Below are positions 19,230 through 28,903 of a stretch of DNA of 64,000 nucleotides, piece after piece. How positions within the stretch are numbered: the stretch's first letter is position 1; every line of letters begins with the position of its first letter. Origin of the DNA: an uncultured Desulfosarcina sp. (GTDB lineage: Bacteria > Desulfobacterota > Desulfobacteria > Desulfobacterales > Desulfosarcinaceae); the NCBI RefSeq assembly GCF_963668215.1, contig NZ_OY764190.1:1240001-1304000 (forward strand). The letters run 5' to 3'. Below the pieces are notes generated by a model. That model was not told the origin of the DNA, made no database searches, and was given only the letters and a program-made list of their open reading frames with translations. The translations under genes were made by a program, and so were the position numbers.

Positions 19230-19322
19230 GGAGAGATGGCCGAGCCGGCTGAAGGCGCTCGCCTGCTAAGCGAGTGTGGGGGGAAACTTCCACCGAGGGT
19301 TCGAATCCCTCTCTCTCCGCCA
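19230..19322 (+). tRNA. tRNA-Ser(GCT)
   Basis: Acceptor GGAGAGA/TCTCTCC, D-arm GGCCGAGCCGGCTGAAGGC, anticodon loop CTGCTAA (anticodon GCT), a long variable arm (GTGTGGGGGGAAACTTCCACC), T-arm GGGTTCGAATCCCTC and encoded CCA. Together with the upstream gene it covers UCA/UCG-type and AGC/AGU serine codons. Confidence 0.95.
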
Positions 19323-19331
19323 GTTAATTAA

Positions 19332-19375
19332 AAAACCCGGCCTCCCAAAAAATCAATGGGAGACCGGGTTTTTTG
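19332..19375 (+). terminator. intrinsic terminator after the tRNA-Ser pair
   Basis: AACCCGGCCTCCC and GGGAGACCGGGTT form a 13-bp stem with one mismatch around an A-rich loop, followed by TTTTGTT. It starts 10 bp after the second tRNA. Confidence 0.88.
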
Positions 19376-19422
19376 TTAAAAATCAGGGGAACCTGCGGTC
19401 AATGGACCGCTGCTCGAAAAAC

Positions 19423-19974
19423 CTATCCTCTCCAGGTGCGAAAGGCGCCGGTGTCCACATGCACGAAGTCGGACTTGGGATAGTAGCCGACGCCGCCAAG
19501 CTTTAAGTCCAGGCAGGCTTTACGCAGATTGCCGGTATCGCATCCGGGCAGACGGATGTCAATGGCCTGTCCGAGCATGTGAAAGCTGCGTTTGGCCACG
19601 CCGTTGCTGTTCTTGCGCAGTTGGGCGTTGGTCTTGGGAGAGCGGTAGCCGGAAATGATGTGAAACGGCGTACCGGGCGCCAGGCGCTGGTTGACGGTGT
19701 AGAGCAGATCGAGCAGGCGGCGATCGATGGCCTGGACGTCGCCGGTGCGGTGATCCCGCAGAATGTGATTGATCTTTTTCAGGGCGTCGGGGCAATAGGC
19801 GCCTTTGCTATAGTAGCAGACGTTGAGCCGTTCGCCGGTGTGGGTGTTGTAGAATGACAGGGTGCGGCGGCTGTCGTCCGGCGGCAGTGCGGACCAGGCG
19901 GTGGCTGGAACCAGGCAGCCCGCCAGCAAACCGGTTCCGAACTTCAGAAAATCGCGTCGACTGCATTTACCCAT
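19423..19974 (-). CDS. Tat-exported M15/DUF882-type peptidoglycan peptidase
   Basis: A 183-residue protein of the YcbK/DUF882 branch of peptidase M15, which is related to D,D-carboxypeptidases acting on cell-wall peptides. It carries a Tat signal (CSRRDFLKFGTGLLAG) and the zinc-site pattern: SGYRSPKTNAQL, RSFHMLGQAIDI (His and Asp ligands) and FVHVDTG (final His). ATG 19974 is preceded by GGAG 6 nt upstream; an upstream frame to 20073 would bury the Tat motif. A stand-alone gene convergent with the tRNA unit. Confidence 0.85.
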   Translation of the reverse strand: MGKCSRRDFLKFGTGLLAGCLVPATAWSALPPDDSRRTLSFYNTHTGERLNVCYYSKGAYCPDALKKINHILRDHRTGDVQAIDRRLLDLLYTVNQRLAPGTPFHIISGYRSPKTNAQLRKNSNGVAKRSFHMLGQAIDIRLPGCDTGNLRKACLDLKLGGVGYYPKSDFVHVDTGAFRTWRG

Positions 19975-20339
19975 GGTGTTCTCCAAGACTTCGTCTGTTG
20001 GCCCCCCGTGCGGCCATCCGTTTGAATTGCTGGAGATAATAGCAAATAACATGCCTAAGTCGGAAAAACGCATCTTTTTCAGGGCATCCTCCCGAAATAA
20101 AACGCATAACCTACCGTAAAAATATAATATTTTACAATATCAAATTTCGGGGATCGCCCTTCGCAAGAGCCATTCTTTAAAAAAATCGTGTGCACTTTTG
20201 GTCAACTCGATGACGGCAAATTACAATCGCAGCACAAAACCCAAGCCGGCCGGGAAAGGATCGCTGTCCGATCCAAAGGGGGATGCCGGTGAAAGGCCTT
20301 TTTCGGCTGGATAACAAGGCAGCCGTCTGAAATCCGTCA
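19975..20339. other. 365-bp gene-free stretch, AT-rich
   Basis: Lies between the M15 peptidase start and the mutL stop. It holds an AT-rich tract (about 20120-20150) and no open frame with a ribosome site. The peptidase promoter should be here; I could not pick out a clear -35/-10 pair. Confidence 0.4.
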
Positions 20340-22199
20340 TCAATTGACGATGCGCTGAAACCGCTTCTCCAACTCCTTGACGGTCCACTGGACCCAGATG
20401 GGTCTTCCGTGGGGGCAGTGGGAGGGGTTTTCGCAGGCATCCAACTGTTCGAGCATGGCCTTAATCTGTTCCCCGCTGAGTCGCTGGTGGGCCCGGACGG
20501 CATTGTGGCAGGCCATGACCATGAGGCAGCCGTCCAGAATGGATTCCATATCCACCGATACGCCGATCTCGGCCGTTTTTTCGACCAGCCGGGTGATCAT
20601 GGCGGGCATCTCACTGCTGTCCAGCAAAGTGGGGACTGCCTTGACCACGAAGGTATTGCCGCCAAACGGCTCGATTTCCAATCCGTAGCGGTCCAACTCC
20701 GGGGCCAGTTTATTCAGGATCTGGGCTTCACGAAACCCCAGATCGACGGTTTCGGGCAGCAGCAGCCGCTGGGATGCCGGCCTTCGCTCGGCAGTCTGGC
20801 GTTTGAGCTGTTCGAAAACGATGCGTTCATGGGCCGCATGCTGGTCGATCAACAGCAGGCCCTGGTCGGATTCGCAGATAATGTAGGTGCCTTTGGCCTG
20901 GCCGATGACCGTCAGGCCGGAAAAAAACGGTCGGGTCCACAAGGATTCCTGCCGGGCCGGCTTTTCGGGAGGCAAGGCCGGCTGCGCCGGTCTTTCGCTG
21001 GCGGGTGGCTGCGGTTCCGGTATAGCACCGGCCGGTTTGTGTCCTTCGGCAACAGGCGGCTTCGGTTGCACCGGACCCCGAAAGACAGGCGGCTTGTCTC
21101 TGGTCCCGGATTGCGGCGCGGTGCGATATTCGCTCCGGGGTTCCGCCACGGCGTTCTGCCTTGCAGCGGGAAAGGAAGCGGCTGCCGCGGGAGCCTGCCG
21201 CCGGGTAGGATCGGATTGGCGCAGGGTTTCGGCAACGGCGTCGCGGACCGTGTCATGGACGCTTTTCTGCCGGATGAAGCGAACTTCGTGTTTGGTGGGG
21301 TGAACGTTGACATCCACCTGATCGAAGGGCACCGTTAAAAACAGCACGGCCACCGGATACTGCCCCTTCATCAGCCGGCCGCTGTATCCGGCGAAAAGCG
21401 CGTGCTGGACGACCCGATCCTTGATCCAGCGACCGTTGACGAACAGATAGATGCCCCGAGCCGTGGATCGGTTCATCCGGGCCGCGGCAATCCACCCGCC
21501 GATCCGGACATCGTCGGTTTCGCGCTCCACGGGATGCAGGTCTTTTTTGACCCCGCTGCCCAACACGTCGGCCACGCGATCTACGGGCGCTGCGGCTGCG
21601 GCCCAGCTTTTCACCGTGCGATTGTTATGGTCGAGCCGGAATTGTATGGAGGGTCGGCACAAGGCCATGCTGGCGATGGTATCTGCGATGTGGCCCATTT
21701 CCGTGTTGATGCTTTTCAGGAACTTGCGTCGGGCAGGGGTGTTGTAGAAAAGGTTGGCGACGCTGACCATGGTGCCGGCCGGTGCGCCGGCGTCGGATAC
21801 GCTGTTGATTCGCCCTCCGGCCACCTCGATCCGGGTGCCTGCATCGGCGTCTTTCTCCCGGGTGATCAGGGTAAAGCGGGAAACCGAGGCGATGCTGGGA
21901 AGCGCCTCTCCCCGAAAGCCCAAGGTCCGGATGGAAAACAGATCCGGTTCGCGCAAGATCTTGCTGGTGGCGTACCGCTCCAGGCAGAGCAGGGCATCGT
22001 CGCGGCCCATCCCGTCTCCGTTGTCCGACACACGGATGCGTTTGCGCCCGCCCTGCTCGATCTCCACCAGGATGCGTCTGCTGCCGGCATCGATGGCGTT
22101 TTCCACCAACTCTTTGACCACCGAGGCCGGCCGCTCCACCACTTCCCCGGCCGCGATCTTGTTGGACAGATTTTCCGGAAGGACCCGTATTTTTGACAT
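20340..22199 (-). CDS. mutL: DNA mismatch repair protein MutL
   Basis: A 619-residue MutL. The N-terminal GHKL ATPase has KIAAGEVVERPASVVKELVENAIDAG, VSDNGDGM and TLGFRGEAL, then a Pro-rich linker (about residues 335-415) and a C-terminal dimerisation domain. The C-terminal DQHAAHERIVFE fits the DQHA-x2-E-x4-E endonuclease motif, so this is a nicking-type MutL as in bacteria without MutH. No mutS is in the window. The stop lies at 20340 and the start is the ATG 17 bp from an inverted-repeat element on the other side. Confidence 0.95.
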   Translation of the reverse strand: MSKIRVLPENLSNKIAAGEVVERPASVVKELVENAIDAGSRRILVEIEQGGRKRIRVSDNGDGMGRDDALLCLERYATSKILREPDLFSIRTLGFRGEALPSIASVSRFTLITREKDADAGTRIEVAGGRINSVSDAGAPAGTMVSVANLFYNTPARRKFLKSINTEMGHIADTIASMALCRPSIQFRLDHNNRTVKSWAAAAAPVDRVADVLGSGVKKDLHPVERETDDVRIGGWIAAARMNRSTARGIYLFVNGRWIKDRVVQHALFAGYSGRLMKGQYPVAVLFLTVPFDQVDVNVHPTKHEVRFIRQKSVHDTVRDAVAETLRQSDPTRRQAPAAAASFPAARQNAVAEPRSEYRTAPQSGTRDKPPVFRGPVQPKPPVAEGHKPAGAIPEPQPPASERPAQPALPPEKPARQESLWTRPFFSGLTVIGQAKGTYIICESDQGLLLIDQHAAHERIVFEQLKRQTAERRPASQRLLLPETVDLGFREAQILNKLAPELDRYGLEIEPFGGNTFVVKAVPTLLDSSEMPAMITRLVEKTAEIGVSVDMESILDGCLMVMACHNAVRAHQRLSGEQIKAMLEQLDACENPSHCPHGRPIWVQWTVKELEKRFQRIVN

Positions 22200-22215
22200 T
22201 TCTCTTAATTCAGAA

Positions 22216-22332
22216 GGCTTCGTAAAAAACCCGAGATCAAGGCTTGCGAATCCTGAGAAGTGAGGCGTATCAGGAATACTCCGCAGCGACGAAGGATGAG
22301 CGTAACGCCGATATCGGGTTTTTTACGAAGCC
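22216..22332. repeat. 117-bp inverted-repeat element with GGCTTCGTAAAAAACCCGA ends
   Basis: Left end GGCTTCGTAAAAAACCCGA and right end TCGGGTTTTTTACGAAGCC are perfect inverted repeats, enclosing about 80 bp. The outer GGCTTCGTAAA matches the ends of the 6702-6818 element. The right end supplies the TAA stop of the small gene at 22323. The A/T run inside each arm next to a GC stem may also let it act as a terminator in both directions, between mutL and the gat operon. Confidence 0.7.
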
Positions 22333-22505
22333 GTATCCTTGAAACTGCGCGCTAAGTATTCCGCCTCCATAGGATTCAGGTTGAATTTAAGGCCAGCCGC
22401 CTCCAGAAGCTGCTGATGCGTCCGGGTCGAACCGGCCTTTTTCTCTTCGGAAATCCACTGAACGGCTTTTCTCAGGCTTTCGCCCTCGGGCTGTATGGTG
22501 GTCAT
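22323..22505 (-). CDS. small conserved-type protein downstream of gatA
   Basis: A 60-residue soluble protein of unknown function (EGESLRKAVQWISEEKK, then LNPMEAEYLARSF), mostly helical. ATG 22505 lies 7 bp past the gatA stop, with GGAG about 10 nt upstream inside the gatA end, so it is coupled to gatA. The final codons and stop fall inside the inverted-repeat element, suggesting that the original C-terminus may have been altered by the repeat. No catalytic motif is visible. Confidence 0.65.
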   Translation of the reverse strand: MTTIQPEGESLRKAVQWISEEKKAGSTRTHQQLLEAAGLKFNLNPMEAEYLARSFKDTAS

Positions 22506-22512
22506 GGGGGAT

Positions 22513-23976
22513 TCACTCCAGGTTGGGTTTGCGCGTGTTGATGGAAAGCTTGGCTTCCAGCTGCCGGGCAATCTTGAACAGGACGGCTTCGTTGAAATGC
22601 CGTCCCATGATCTGCAGACCGATAGGCATACCGTCGTCGGAGAAGCCGCAGGGTACCGAAATTCCGGGAATGCCGGCCAGGTTGGCGGAAAGGGTGAAAA
22701 CGTCCGACAGATACATGGCCAGCGGGTCGTCGAGGGTTTCGCCGATGCCGTAAGCCGGGGTCGGGGCCACCGGGGAAACGACGGCGTCGCAGGAGGCGAA
22801 AGCGGTATCGAAATCGTTTTTGATCAAGGTTCGCACCTGGGATGCCTTGCCGTAATAGGCGTCGTAATAGCCGGCGGAAAGGGCATAGGTGCCCAGGATG
22901 ATCCGCCGCTGGACTTCCGGTCCGAATCCCCGGGAGCGGGTGCTGCGGTACATCTGCAACAGATCGGTCTGTTCTTTGTCCCGGAATCCGTATTTGACGC
23001 CGTCATAGCGGGCCAAATTGGAGCTGGCTTCGCTGGGAGCGATCACGTAGTAGGCGGACACGGCATGGTCGGTATGGGGCAGGGAGACCTCGATGCAGCG
23101 CGCGCCCAGCGATTCGATGGTTTTCACCGCCTGCTTTACGGCCGCCCCCACCTGGGGATCCAACCCCCGGGCTGAGGTGTATTCCCTGGGGATGCCGATG
23201 GTCACGCCGCCAAGTCCGTCGATATCGATGTCGGCAAACCCCGGCACCGGTTCGGGAACCGAGGTGGAATCGTTGGGATCGTAACCGGCGATGGCGTCCA
23301 GCATGATGGCGCAGTCCGTCACGGTCTTGCCCAGCGGGCCGATCTGGTCCAGCGAAGAGGCGAACGCCACCAGGCCGAAGCGGGAAACCCGGCCGTAGGT
23401 GGGCTTGATCCCCGCCACCCCGCAGTGCGAGGCCGGCTGCCGGATGGAGCCGCCGGTATCGGATCCCAGCGCGCCCAGGCACATGTCCGCCGCAACGGCC
23501 GCCGCCGAGCCGCCGCTGGAGCCGCCGGGGATGCGGTCCAGATTCCAGGGGTTGCGGGTGACCTGGAAACCGGAGTGTTCGGTGGTTGACCCCATAGCAA
23601 ACTCGTCCATGTTCAACTTGCCCACGATCACCGCCCCAGCCGCCTTCAACTTGGCAATTACGGTGGCATCGTAAGGCGGAATGAAATTCTCCAGGATCTT
23701 CGAAGCGCAGGTGGTACGCAGCCCCTTGGTGCACATCAGATCCTTGATGCCCAGCGGAATGCCGGTAAGCGGCTCACCGTTTCCGTCGGCCAGGCGCCGG
23801 TCCGCGGCGGCAGCCTGTTCCATGGCGCCTTTTTCGTCCAGAGTCAAAAACGCACCGACTTTTCCGTCCACCGCCTCGATACGCTCGAAAACGGCGCGGG
23901 TCAGTTCAACGGAAGAGATCTCTTTTTTCTTTAACAGGTCGCTGGCCTGTTCGATGGTCAATTCATGCAATTTCAT
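22513..23976 (-). CDS. gatA: aspartyl/glutamyl-tRNA(Asn/Gln) amidotransferase subunit A
   Basis: A 487-residue amidase-signature enzyme that releases ammonia from glutamine to convert Glu-tRNA(Gln) or Asp-tRNA(Asn). The Ser-Ser-Lys triad region is visible: catalytic Lys in [14 protein letters not shown], and the Gly/Ser-rich [32 protein letters not shown] segment. ATG 23976 is preceded by AAGGA 9 nt upstream; the open frame runs 51 codons further but without family sequence. gatC lies 61 bp upstream. gatB is not in the window. Confidence 0.95.
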   Translation of the reverse strand: MKLHELTIEQASDLLKKKEISSVELTRAVFERIEAVDGKVGAFLTLDEKGAMEQAAAADRRLADGNGEPLTGIPLGIKDLMCTKGLRTTCASKILENFIPPYDATVIAKLKAAGAVIVGKLNMDEFAMGSTTEHSGFQVTRNPWNLDRIPGGSSGGSAAAVAADMCLGALGSDTGGSIRQPASHCGVAGIKPTYGRVSRFGLVAFASSLDQIGPLGKTVTDCAIMLDAIAGYDPNDSTSVPEPVPGFADIDIDGLGGVTIGIPREYTSARGLDPQVGAAVKQAVKTIESLGARCIEVSLPHTDHAVSAYYVIAPSEASSNLARYDGVKYGFRDKEQTDLLQMYRSTRSRGFGPEVQRRIILGTYALSAGYYDAYYGKASQVRTLIKNDFDTAFASCDAVVSPVAPTPAYGIGETLDDPLAMYLSDVFTLSANLAGIPGISVPCGFSDDGMPIGLQIMGRHFNEAVLFKIARQLEAKLSINTRKPNLE

Positions 23977-24037
23977 GGCGTGGTTCCTTGCAGGGCCGCG
24001 GCCCAGCGCAGCCTCGATGGGACAAAATGGGCGACGC

Positions 24038-24322
24038 TCAAATAATTTTGGGCACGATAAAGGCGCTGTCATCCTTTTCCGGGGCATTGGCCAGGGCATC
24101 TTCAGGGGCCAGCTGCGCTTTCTCCTCATCTTCCCGGAATGCGTTGGTCAGCGTAATGGCGTGGGAGGTGCCGGTTACACCGGTGGTCTCCACTTTTGTC
24201 AGGGCGTCCACATATTCGAGAATGGTGCCGATCTGTCCGGCAAACCGTTCGATATCGGCTTCGTCGACATCCAGGCGGGCCAGTTGGGCCACATGCAGGA
24301 CTTCCTCTTTGGTGATTTTCAT
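24038..24322 (-). CDS. gatC: aspartyl/glutamyl-tRNA(Asn/Gln) amidotransferase subunit C
   Basis: A 94-residue GatC with the family start ([39 protein letters not shown]) and the C-terminal LREDE-like region ([35 protein letters not shown]). It stabilises the GatAB complex. It is followed by gatA and preceded by a SPOR-domain gene 12 bp upstream, all on the minus strand. Confidence 0.95.
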   Translation of the reverse strand: MKITKEEVLHVAQLARLDVDEADIERFAGQIGTILEYVDALTKVETTGVTGTSHAITLTNAFREDEEKAQLAPEDALANAPEKDDSAFIVPKII

Positions 24323-24334
24323 AGAAACGATCCT

Positions 24335-25027
24335 CTATTGATTGTTGACCAGCATGGGTTTTTTCCCGTCCCGGGTCAACCGCTCGATGTCTGCGGCCGC
24401 CTGCTCGCGGTTGGCATAGCTGCCCACACGCACCCGGAACCAGAGGCCTTTGCCGGGAATGACGCTTCTGGCCAGAAAGGCAGGATACCCGTCCTTTTTC
24501 AGATTTGCAACGATCTGCTCGGCAGCCGCTCCGTCTTTCAGGGACGCTACCTGAATCGTCAACACCCCCGTGGCCGCTGGCGGGACCTTCGTTTCCCGGG
24601 GTTGAACGGGCGTCGGCGATTTGACGGCGCGCTCCCCCTTGGGCATCAACGCAGCCCGCTTTTTATGGGGCGGCGTTCCGTCTTCGGCAGTTTCCTGAGG
24701 AGCGGGAGATGGCGCCGCGGGGGCGGTTTGTGGAACCGGCATGGCCACATCCGTGTCCGACTCGTCGGATTTCAGGGCTTCGTAAAACTCCAGGGGCGCC
24801 TGTTCGTCTTCCCCACGGACGGCTTTTTCGACCGCCTCCTGCTCTTTCTGCATCATGGCGTTGCGAAGATCCGCCAGCTCTTTTTGCAGCGCCTGGGTGT
24901 CGAAGGTCACCGGCGCGGTCCCCCGGCCGACCAGAACGCCGAGAACAAACATCCAGGCGGCAACAAAGAAAACCAGCAGGTATCGCCCCCAGGCGATGGG
25001 TTGCTTGGACTCGGCGGCCTTGGTCAC
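24335..25027 (-). CDS. single-pass membrane protein with C-terminal SPOR domain (GTG start)
   Basis: About 230 residues: a short cytoplasmic end, one transmembrane helix (YLLVFFVAAWMFVLGVLVG), a coiled-coil stretch (LQKELADLRNAMMQKEQEAVEKA), a Pro/Ala-rich linker, and a C-terminal SPOR domain (VLTIQVASLKDGAAAEQIVANLKKDGYPAF and RVRVGSYANREQAAADI). SPOR domains bind denuded glycan strands at the division septum. The open frame begins at TTG 25084, but GTG 25027 sits 8 nt after AAGGAAGG and is the better start. It lies between argS and gatCA, so it may be co-transcribed with them. Confidence 0.85.
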   Translation of the reverse strand: MTKAAESKQPIAWGRYLLVFFVAAWMFVLGVLVGRGTAPVTFDTQALQKELADLRNAMMQKEQEAVEKAVRGEDEQAPLEFYEALKSDESDTDVAMPVPQTAPAAPSPAPQETAEDGTPPHKKRAALMPKGERAVKSPTPVQPRETKVPPAATGVLTIQVASLKDGAAAEQIVANLKKDGYPAFLARSVIPGKGLWFRVRVGSYANREQAAADIERLTRDGKKPMLVNNQ

Positions 25028-25236
25028 AACAGAAACCTTCCTTGACGATTGTTCTTTATCGGTGCCTGCGGTCTTGTCGCACAACCGATCATCTTAAACG
25101 AAAATACACAAAAATAGGATTTGTGTTCAAGATCAAGGCGGGGTCGGGTTCCAATCCGCAGGCAACCTGAAGGTTGTCGAGGAATTGGAAACCGGCACCA
25201 ACGCAGATATTGGGCACAAAGACATTTTTGAAATGG

Positions 25237-26904
25237 CTACATGGAATCCGGCGCCGATACGCCTAACAGCCCCAACCCATTTCGAATCACCTTCTGGACA
25301 GCCGTAATCAGATAAAGCCGGGCGCGGGTCACCTTAAGGTCGTCGGGACACAAGACCCGATGCCGATTGTAGTAGGTGTGAAAAGCGGCAGCCAGGGTCA
25401 TCAAATAATAGGTGATGCGATGGGGCTCCATGAACCGGCCGGCCGTTTCCACCGCCTCGGGATAGCGGGCCAGGGCCTTGATCAACGCGACATCCTCGGG
25501 CGTTTCCAGCGCGGTGAGATCGGATGGATCGAAGCCGGCCACATCCAGCCCGTCGGTTGCCGCTTTGCGGTGAATGCTGGCGATGCGCGCATGCACGTAC
25601 TGAACGTAGTACACCGGGTTGTCGTTGGTCTTCTGCTTGGCCAGTTCCAGATCGAAATCCAGCGGGCTGTCGTAATGACGGGTCAGGAAAATGAAGCGGG
25701 CCGCATCCCGGCCAACCTCCTTGACCACATCGGAAAGGGTCACGAATTCACCGGCCCGGGTGGACATGGCCACCGGCTGCCCGCCCCGCAGCAGGTTGAC
25801 CAACTGCACCAGCAGGACGCCGAACTGGTCGCGGTCGTACCCGCAGGCCTCCACGGCGGCCTTCATGCGGGGGATGTAGCCATGGTGGTCGGCGCCCCAC
25901 ACGTCGATTACCGTGTCGAAGCCGCGCTCGAACTTGTCCCGGTGGTAAGTGATGTCCGAAGCGAAATAGGTGGTCTGGCCGTTGTTGCGCACCACCACCC
26001 GGTCTTTTTCGTCGCCGTAATCGCTGGTCTTGAACCACAGGGCGCCCTCGTTTTCGTAGATCAGCCCCTTTTCCTTGAAGAATTGGATGTCCGCGTCCAC
26101 CTTGCCGTCGTCGTAGAGGCTCTGCTCGGAAAACCAGCGGTCGAAAACGATTCCGAAGTCCACCAGATCGGCCCGCATGCCGGCGGTAATCTTTTCCGCG
26201 GCAAACCGGGCACAAGGCATGATGGCCTCGGCTTCCTCCTTTTCGAAAACGGCTTGGCCGTCCCGGTCCATCAATTCCTGGGCCAGGTCCCGGATATAAT
26301 CGCCCTGGTAACAGGTTTCCGGGAATTCCACCGTCTTGCCCAGAATCTCCCGGCCCCGCAGATAGACCGACATGCCCAAGGTCTGGATCTGGCGGCCGGA
26401 GTCGTTGATATAATATTCCCGCTGCACGTCATAGCCGCACAGGGAAAGGATACTGGCCGTGCTGTCGCCAACGGCGCCGCCGCGGCCGTGGCCTACGTGC
26501 AGCGGACCGGTGGGATTGGAGCTGACGAATTCGATCTGGATCCGCTTGCCCTGGCCCAGGTTGCAGCGGCCGTATTGATCGTCCTGTTCGTGGATGGCGG
26601 TCAGAACGGGGTGCCAGGCGGCCGGTCGAATGAAAAAATTGATGAATCCCGGGCCGGCGATTTCCGTATGGTCGAGGATGCCCTGGCTGTCGTCCAGGTG
26701 TTCGATCAGGGCCTCGGCGATTTTGCGCGGCGCCATCCGCTGGGTTTTTGCCATCTGCATGGCCATGTTGGTGGACAGGTCGCCGTGGCTGTCGGCCTTG
26801 GGTTCTTCCAGCACCACCTCGCAAAACTCGGATGAAGGCAGCACGCCATTGGCGTGGGCGGCGGATGCGGCCGCCAGGATCATTTGCCGTAATTTCTCTT
26901 TCAT
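25237..26904 (-). CDS. argS: arginyl-tRNA synthetase
   Basis: A 555-residue class I synthetase. It shows the N-terminal additional domain, then the HIGH-type motif within [19 protein letters not shown], the [13 protein letters not shown] segment, [17 protein letters not shown], and the KMSKS counterpart reduced to AMSTRAG. It ends in the DALR anticodon-binding domain with the C-terminal [13 protein letters not shown] 26904 has AGGAAG 8 nt upstream; the stop-free frame extends 55 codons more without family similarity. First gene of a probable argS-SPOR-gatC-gatA run. Confidence 0.95.
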   Translation of the reverse strand: MKEKLRQMILAAASAAHANGVLPSSEFCEVVLEEPKADSHGDLSTNMAMQMAKTQRMAPRKIAEALIEHLDDSQGILDHTEIAGPGFINFFIRPAAWHPVLTAIHEQDDQYGRCNLGQGKRIQIEFVSSNPTGPLHVGHGRGGAVGDSTASILSLCGYDVQREYYINDSGRQIQTLGMSVYLRGREILGKTVEFPETCYQGDYIRDLAQELMDRDGQAVFEKEEAEAIMPCARFAAEKITAGMRADLVDFGIVFDRWFSEQSLYDDGKVDADIQFFKEKGLIYENEGALWFKTSDYGDEKDRVVVRNNGQTTYFASDITYHRDKFERGFDTVIDVWGADHHGYIPRMKAAVEACGYDRDQFGVLLVQLVNLLRGGQPVAMSTRAGEFVTLSDVVKEVGRDAARFIFLTRHYDSPLDFDLELAKQKTNDNPVYYVQYVHARIASIHRKAATDGLDVAGFDPSDLTALETPEDVALIKALARYPEAVETAGRFMEPHRITYYLMTLAAAFHTYYNRHRVLCPDDLKVTRARLYLITAVQKVIRNGLGLLGVSAPDSM

Positions 26905-27126
26905 GGGGGTCTTCCTGAGCGTCGAAAGCCGGCTGCATGAAACCCTTCCAGCTGCCGACGGACGCACGTCTTTTGGGATAAATTTTGATTCATAGAGAGT
27001 TTTCCGATCCAAGTCAAGAAGGTTCCAGTTGGCGTTTTTCCTTGCATCCGGGCATATTCCAACGTACAAAAACGGATTGCTGGAAGTGCCTGGATTCTGG
27101 AAAAGTTAAGAAAGTTTCGTGCCGCA

Positions 27127-28167
27127 ATGAATGTGAGTATCTGCAAACAGCAGCGCAAGCTGGCCGTCGATATCGATGCCGTATGCCGTTTGATTGCCGC
27201 CACCCAACTGCCCTCCGGGGAAATTCCCTGGTCCAGGGGGGACAAAACCGATCCCTGGGATCATGTCGAGGCGGCCATGGGCCTGGTAATCGGCGGATAT
27301 ATGGAAGAGGCCCGTCAGGCCTTTTTCTGGCTGCGTTCCAACCAGCTGGCCGATGGAAGCTGGTATGCCGCCTATCGCAGCGGCGCTGCGGAAGATCGCA
27401 CACGGGAAACCAACATGAGCGCCTACATCGCCGTAGGCGTCTTTCATTACTGGCTGATCACCAAAGACCGCGTTTTTCTGGAAACCATGTGGGAGACCGT
27501 CCGGCGGGCCGTCGACTTCGCGGTCAGCCACCAGAGCGCCCATGGTGAAATTTATTGGGCCGTCAGCCCCCAGGGCCAGGTGGATCGCATGGCCCTGCTG
27601 ACCGGCTCCAGTTCCATCTTCATGAGCCTGAAATGCGCCATTGCCATTGCCGCCGAACTGGGCATGGCCACCCTGCCCTGGGCCGAAGCCCTGGACCGTC
27701 TAGGCGATGCAATCCGCAACCGCCCCGCCCTGTTCAACATGACCAAATCCCGCTTTTCCATGGACTGGTTCTACCCGGTGCTGTGCGGAGCGGTTACCGG
27801 AGAGGCCGCCGGCCGGCGCATCGAACGGCAGTGGAAGAAATTCGTCGTCGAAGGGCTGGGCGTCCGCTGCGTTTCCGACCGCCCCTGGGTGACGATTGCG
27901 GAAAGCTCCGAACTGGTGCTGGCCCTGGCCGCAATGGGCGATATGGAAAAGGCCCACATCGTTTTCAGCTGGCTGTCGGAGCATGTGTTCGACGACGGCT
28001 CCTTCTGGTGCGGGTTTACGTTCCCGGACATGACCCGCTGGCCCGAAGAGAAGATCGCCTGGACCAATGCGGTCGTTCTCATGGCCGCCGACGCATTGTT
28101 CAACCTGACGCCCGCCGGCCAACTGTTCAGCCATGCCTGGTGGGCGCAGGCCGGTTACCCCGGGTAA
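27127..28167 (+). CDS. alpha/alpha-toroid (six-hairpin glycosidase or prenyltransferase-like) protein
   Basis: A 346-residue soluble protein made of repeated helical hairpins. Recurrent Gly/Trp-containing turns (GEIPWSRGDKTDPWDHVEAAMGL, ADGSWYAAY, HGEIYWAVS, DDGSFWCGFTFPD) are typical of the alpha/alpha toroid fold shared by six-hairpin glycosidases and squalene/prenyltransferase repeats. Asp and Glu in PWDHVEA and in ETNMSAY could be catalytic, but I cannot place it in a specific enzyme family. The start lacks a clear ribosome site. It is first of a four-gene plus-strand run with an acyltransferase, an SNF2 helicase and a SWIM protein. Confidence 0.7.
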   Translation: MNVSICKQQRKLAVDIDAVCRLIAATQLPSGEIPWSRGDKTDPWDHVEAAMGLVIGGYMEEARQAFFWLRSNQLADGSWYAAYRSGAAEDRTRETNMSAYIAVGVFHYWLITKDRVFLETMWETVRRAVDFAVSHQSAHGEIYWAVSPQGQVDRMALLTGSSSIFMSLKCAIAIAAELGMATLPWAEALDRLGDAIRNRPALFNMTKSRFSMDWFYPVLCGAVTGEAAGRRIERQWKKFVVEGLGVRCVSDRPWVTIAESSELVLALAAMGDMEKAHIVFSWLSEHVFDDGSFWCGFTFPDMTRWPEEKIAWTNAVVLMAADALFNLTPAGQLFSHAWWAQAGYPG

Positions 28168-28183
28168 ACACCTTGTTACCGTC

Positions 28184-28903
28184 ATGATTAAAGACCATCG
28201 CCCCTACGTAATAAAAAAAGCCTATCTCAATTTTCAAAAATTCTACGCCAACCACTTCCTGCGCCCCCAGTTGGAGGCCCTGGGCAGGGGATTCACCTTT
28301 ATGCGGCCCTGGCATGTGGAGTTGTTCGGCGCCCCCATAACCATCGGAAATTTCGCCACCGTCATCGCCACGCCGGACAAAAAGATCCGTCTGTCCGTGT
28401 GGCCGGACAAGCCCGGTGATGGCCACATTACCATCGGCAACTACTGTCTGGTCTGTCCGGGGGTGCGCATTTCCAGCGCCGCGGGCATCACCGTGGGCGA
28501 CAACTGCATGATCGCCAACGGGGCCTACATCACCGACTCGGACTGGCACGGCATCTACAACCGCCTCTCCTTCGGAAACGCCAAACCGGTGACCATCGAA
28601 AAAAATGCCTGGATCGGGGACAGCGCCATCATCTGTAAAGGGGTGACCATTGGCGAGAACAGCATCGTGGGCGCCGGGGCCATCGTGGTAGATTCGGTCC
28701 CGGCCAATTGCGTGGCCGCCGGCAATCCGGCCCGGGTGGTCAAGCAACTGAACCCTGCGGAAACCTTTACCACCCGCGCCGAGTTTTTCTCCGACCCGGC
28801 CCGCCTCGCCAGGGAGTTCATGGCCTGGGAACAGGCCATGCTGCAAGGCAACACCATCTTCGGCTGGCTGCGTCACCTGCTCTTTCCCGCCAAGGGGGAA
28901 TGA
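28184..28903 (+). CDS. left-handed beta-helix acyltransferase (LbetaH, maltose/galactoside acetyltransferase-like)
   Basis: A 239-residue hexapeptide-repeat acyltransferase. The beta-helix repeats run from about residue 45 to 185 (ITIGNFATVI, GHITIGNYCLVCPGVRIS, ITVGDNCMIANGAYIT, VTIEKNAWIGDSAIIC, VTIGENSIVGAGAIVVDSVPANCVAAGNPARVVK), with His in DSDWHG as the probable catalytic base. The acceptor is unknown. It lies 16 bp after the toroid gene and overlaps or abuts the SNF2 gene at ATGATG. The ribosome site is weak, so translation may be coupled to the upstream gene. Confidence 0.85.
   Translation: MIKDHRPYVIKKAYLNFQKFYANHFLRPQLEALGRGFTFMRPWHVELFGAPITIGNFATVIATPDKKIRLSVWPDKPGDGHITIGNYCLVCPGVRISSAAGITVGDNCMIANGAYITDSDWHGIYNRLSFGNAKPVTIEKNAWIGDSAIICKGVTIGENSIVGAGAIVVDSVPANCVAAGNPARVVKQLNPAETFTTRAEFFSDPARLAREFMAWEQAMLQGNTIFGWLRHLLFPAKGE

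Noticed and set aside
24770..24790. GGCTTCGTAAAA inside the SPOR gene as a third copy of the repeat end
   Set aside because: It encodes the FYEAL segment in frame and has no inverted partner nearby; coincidental match.
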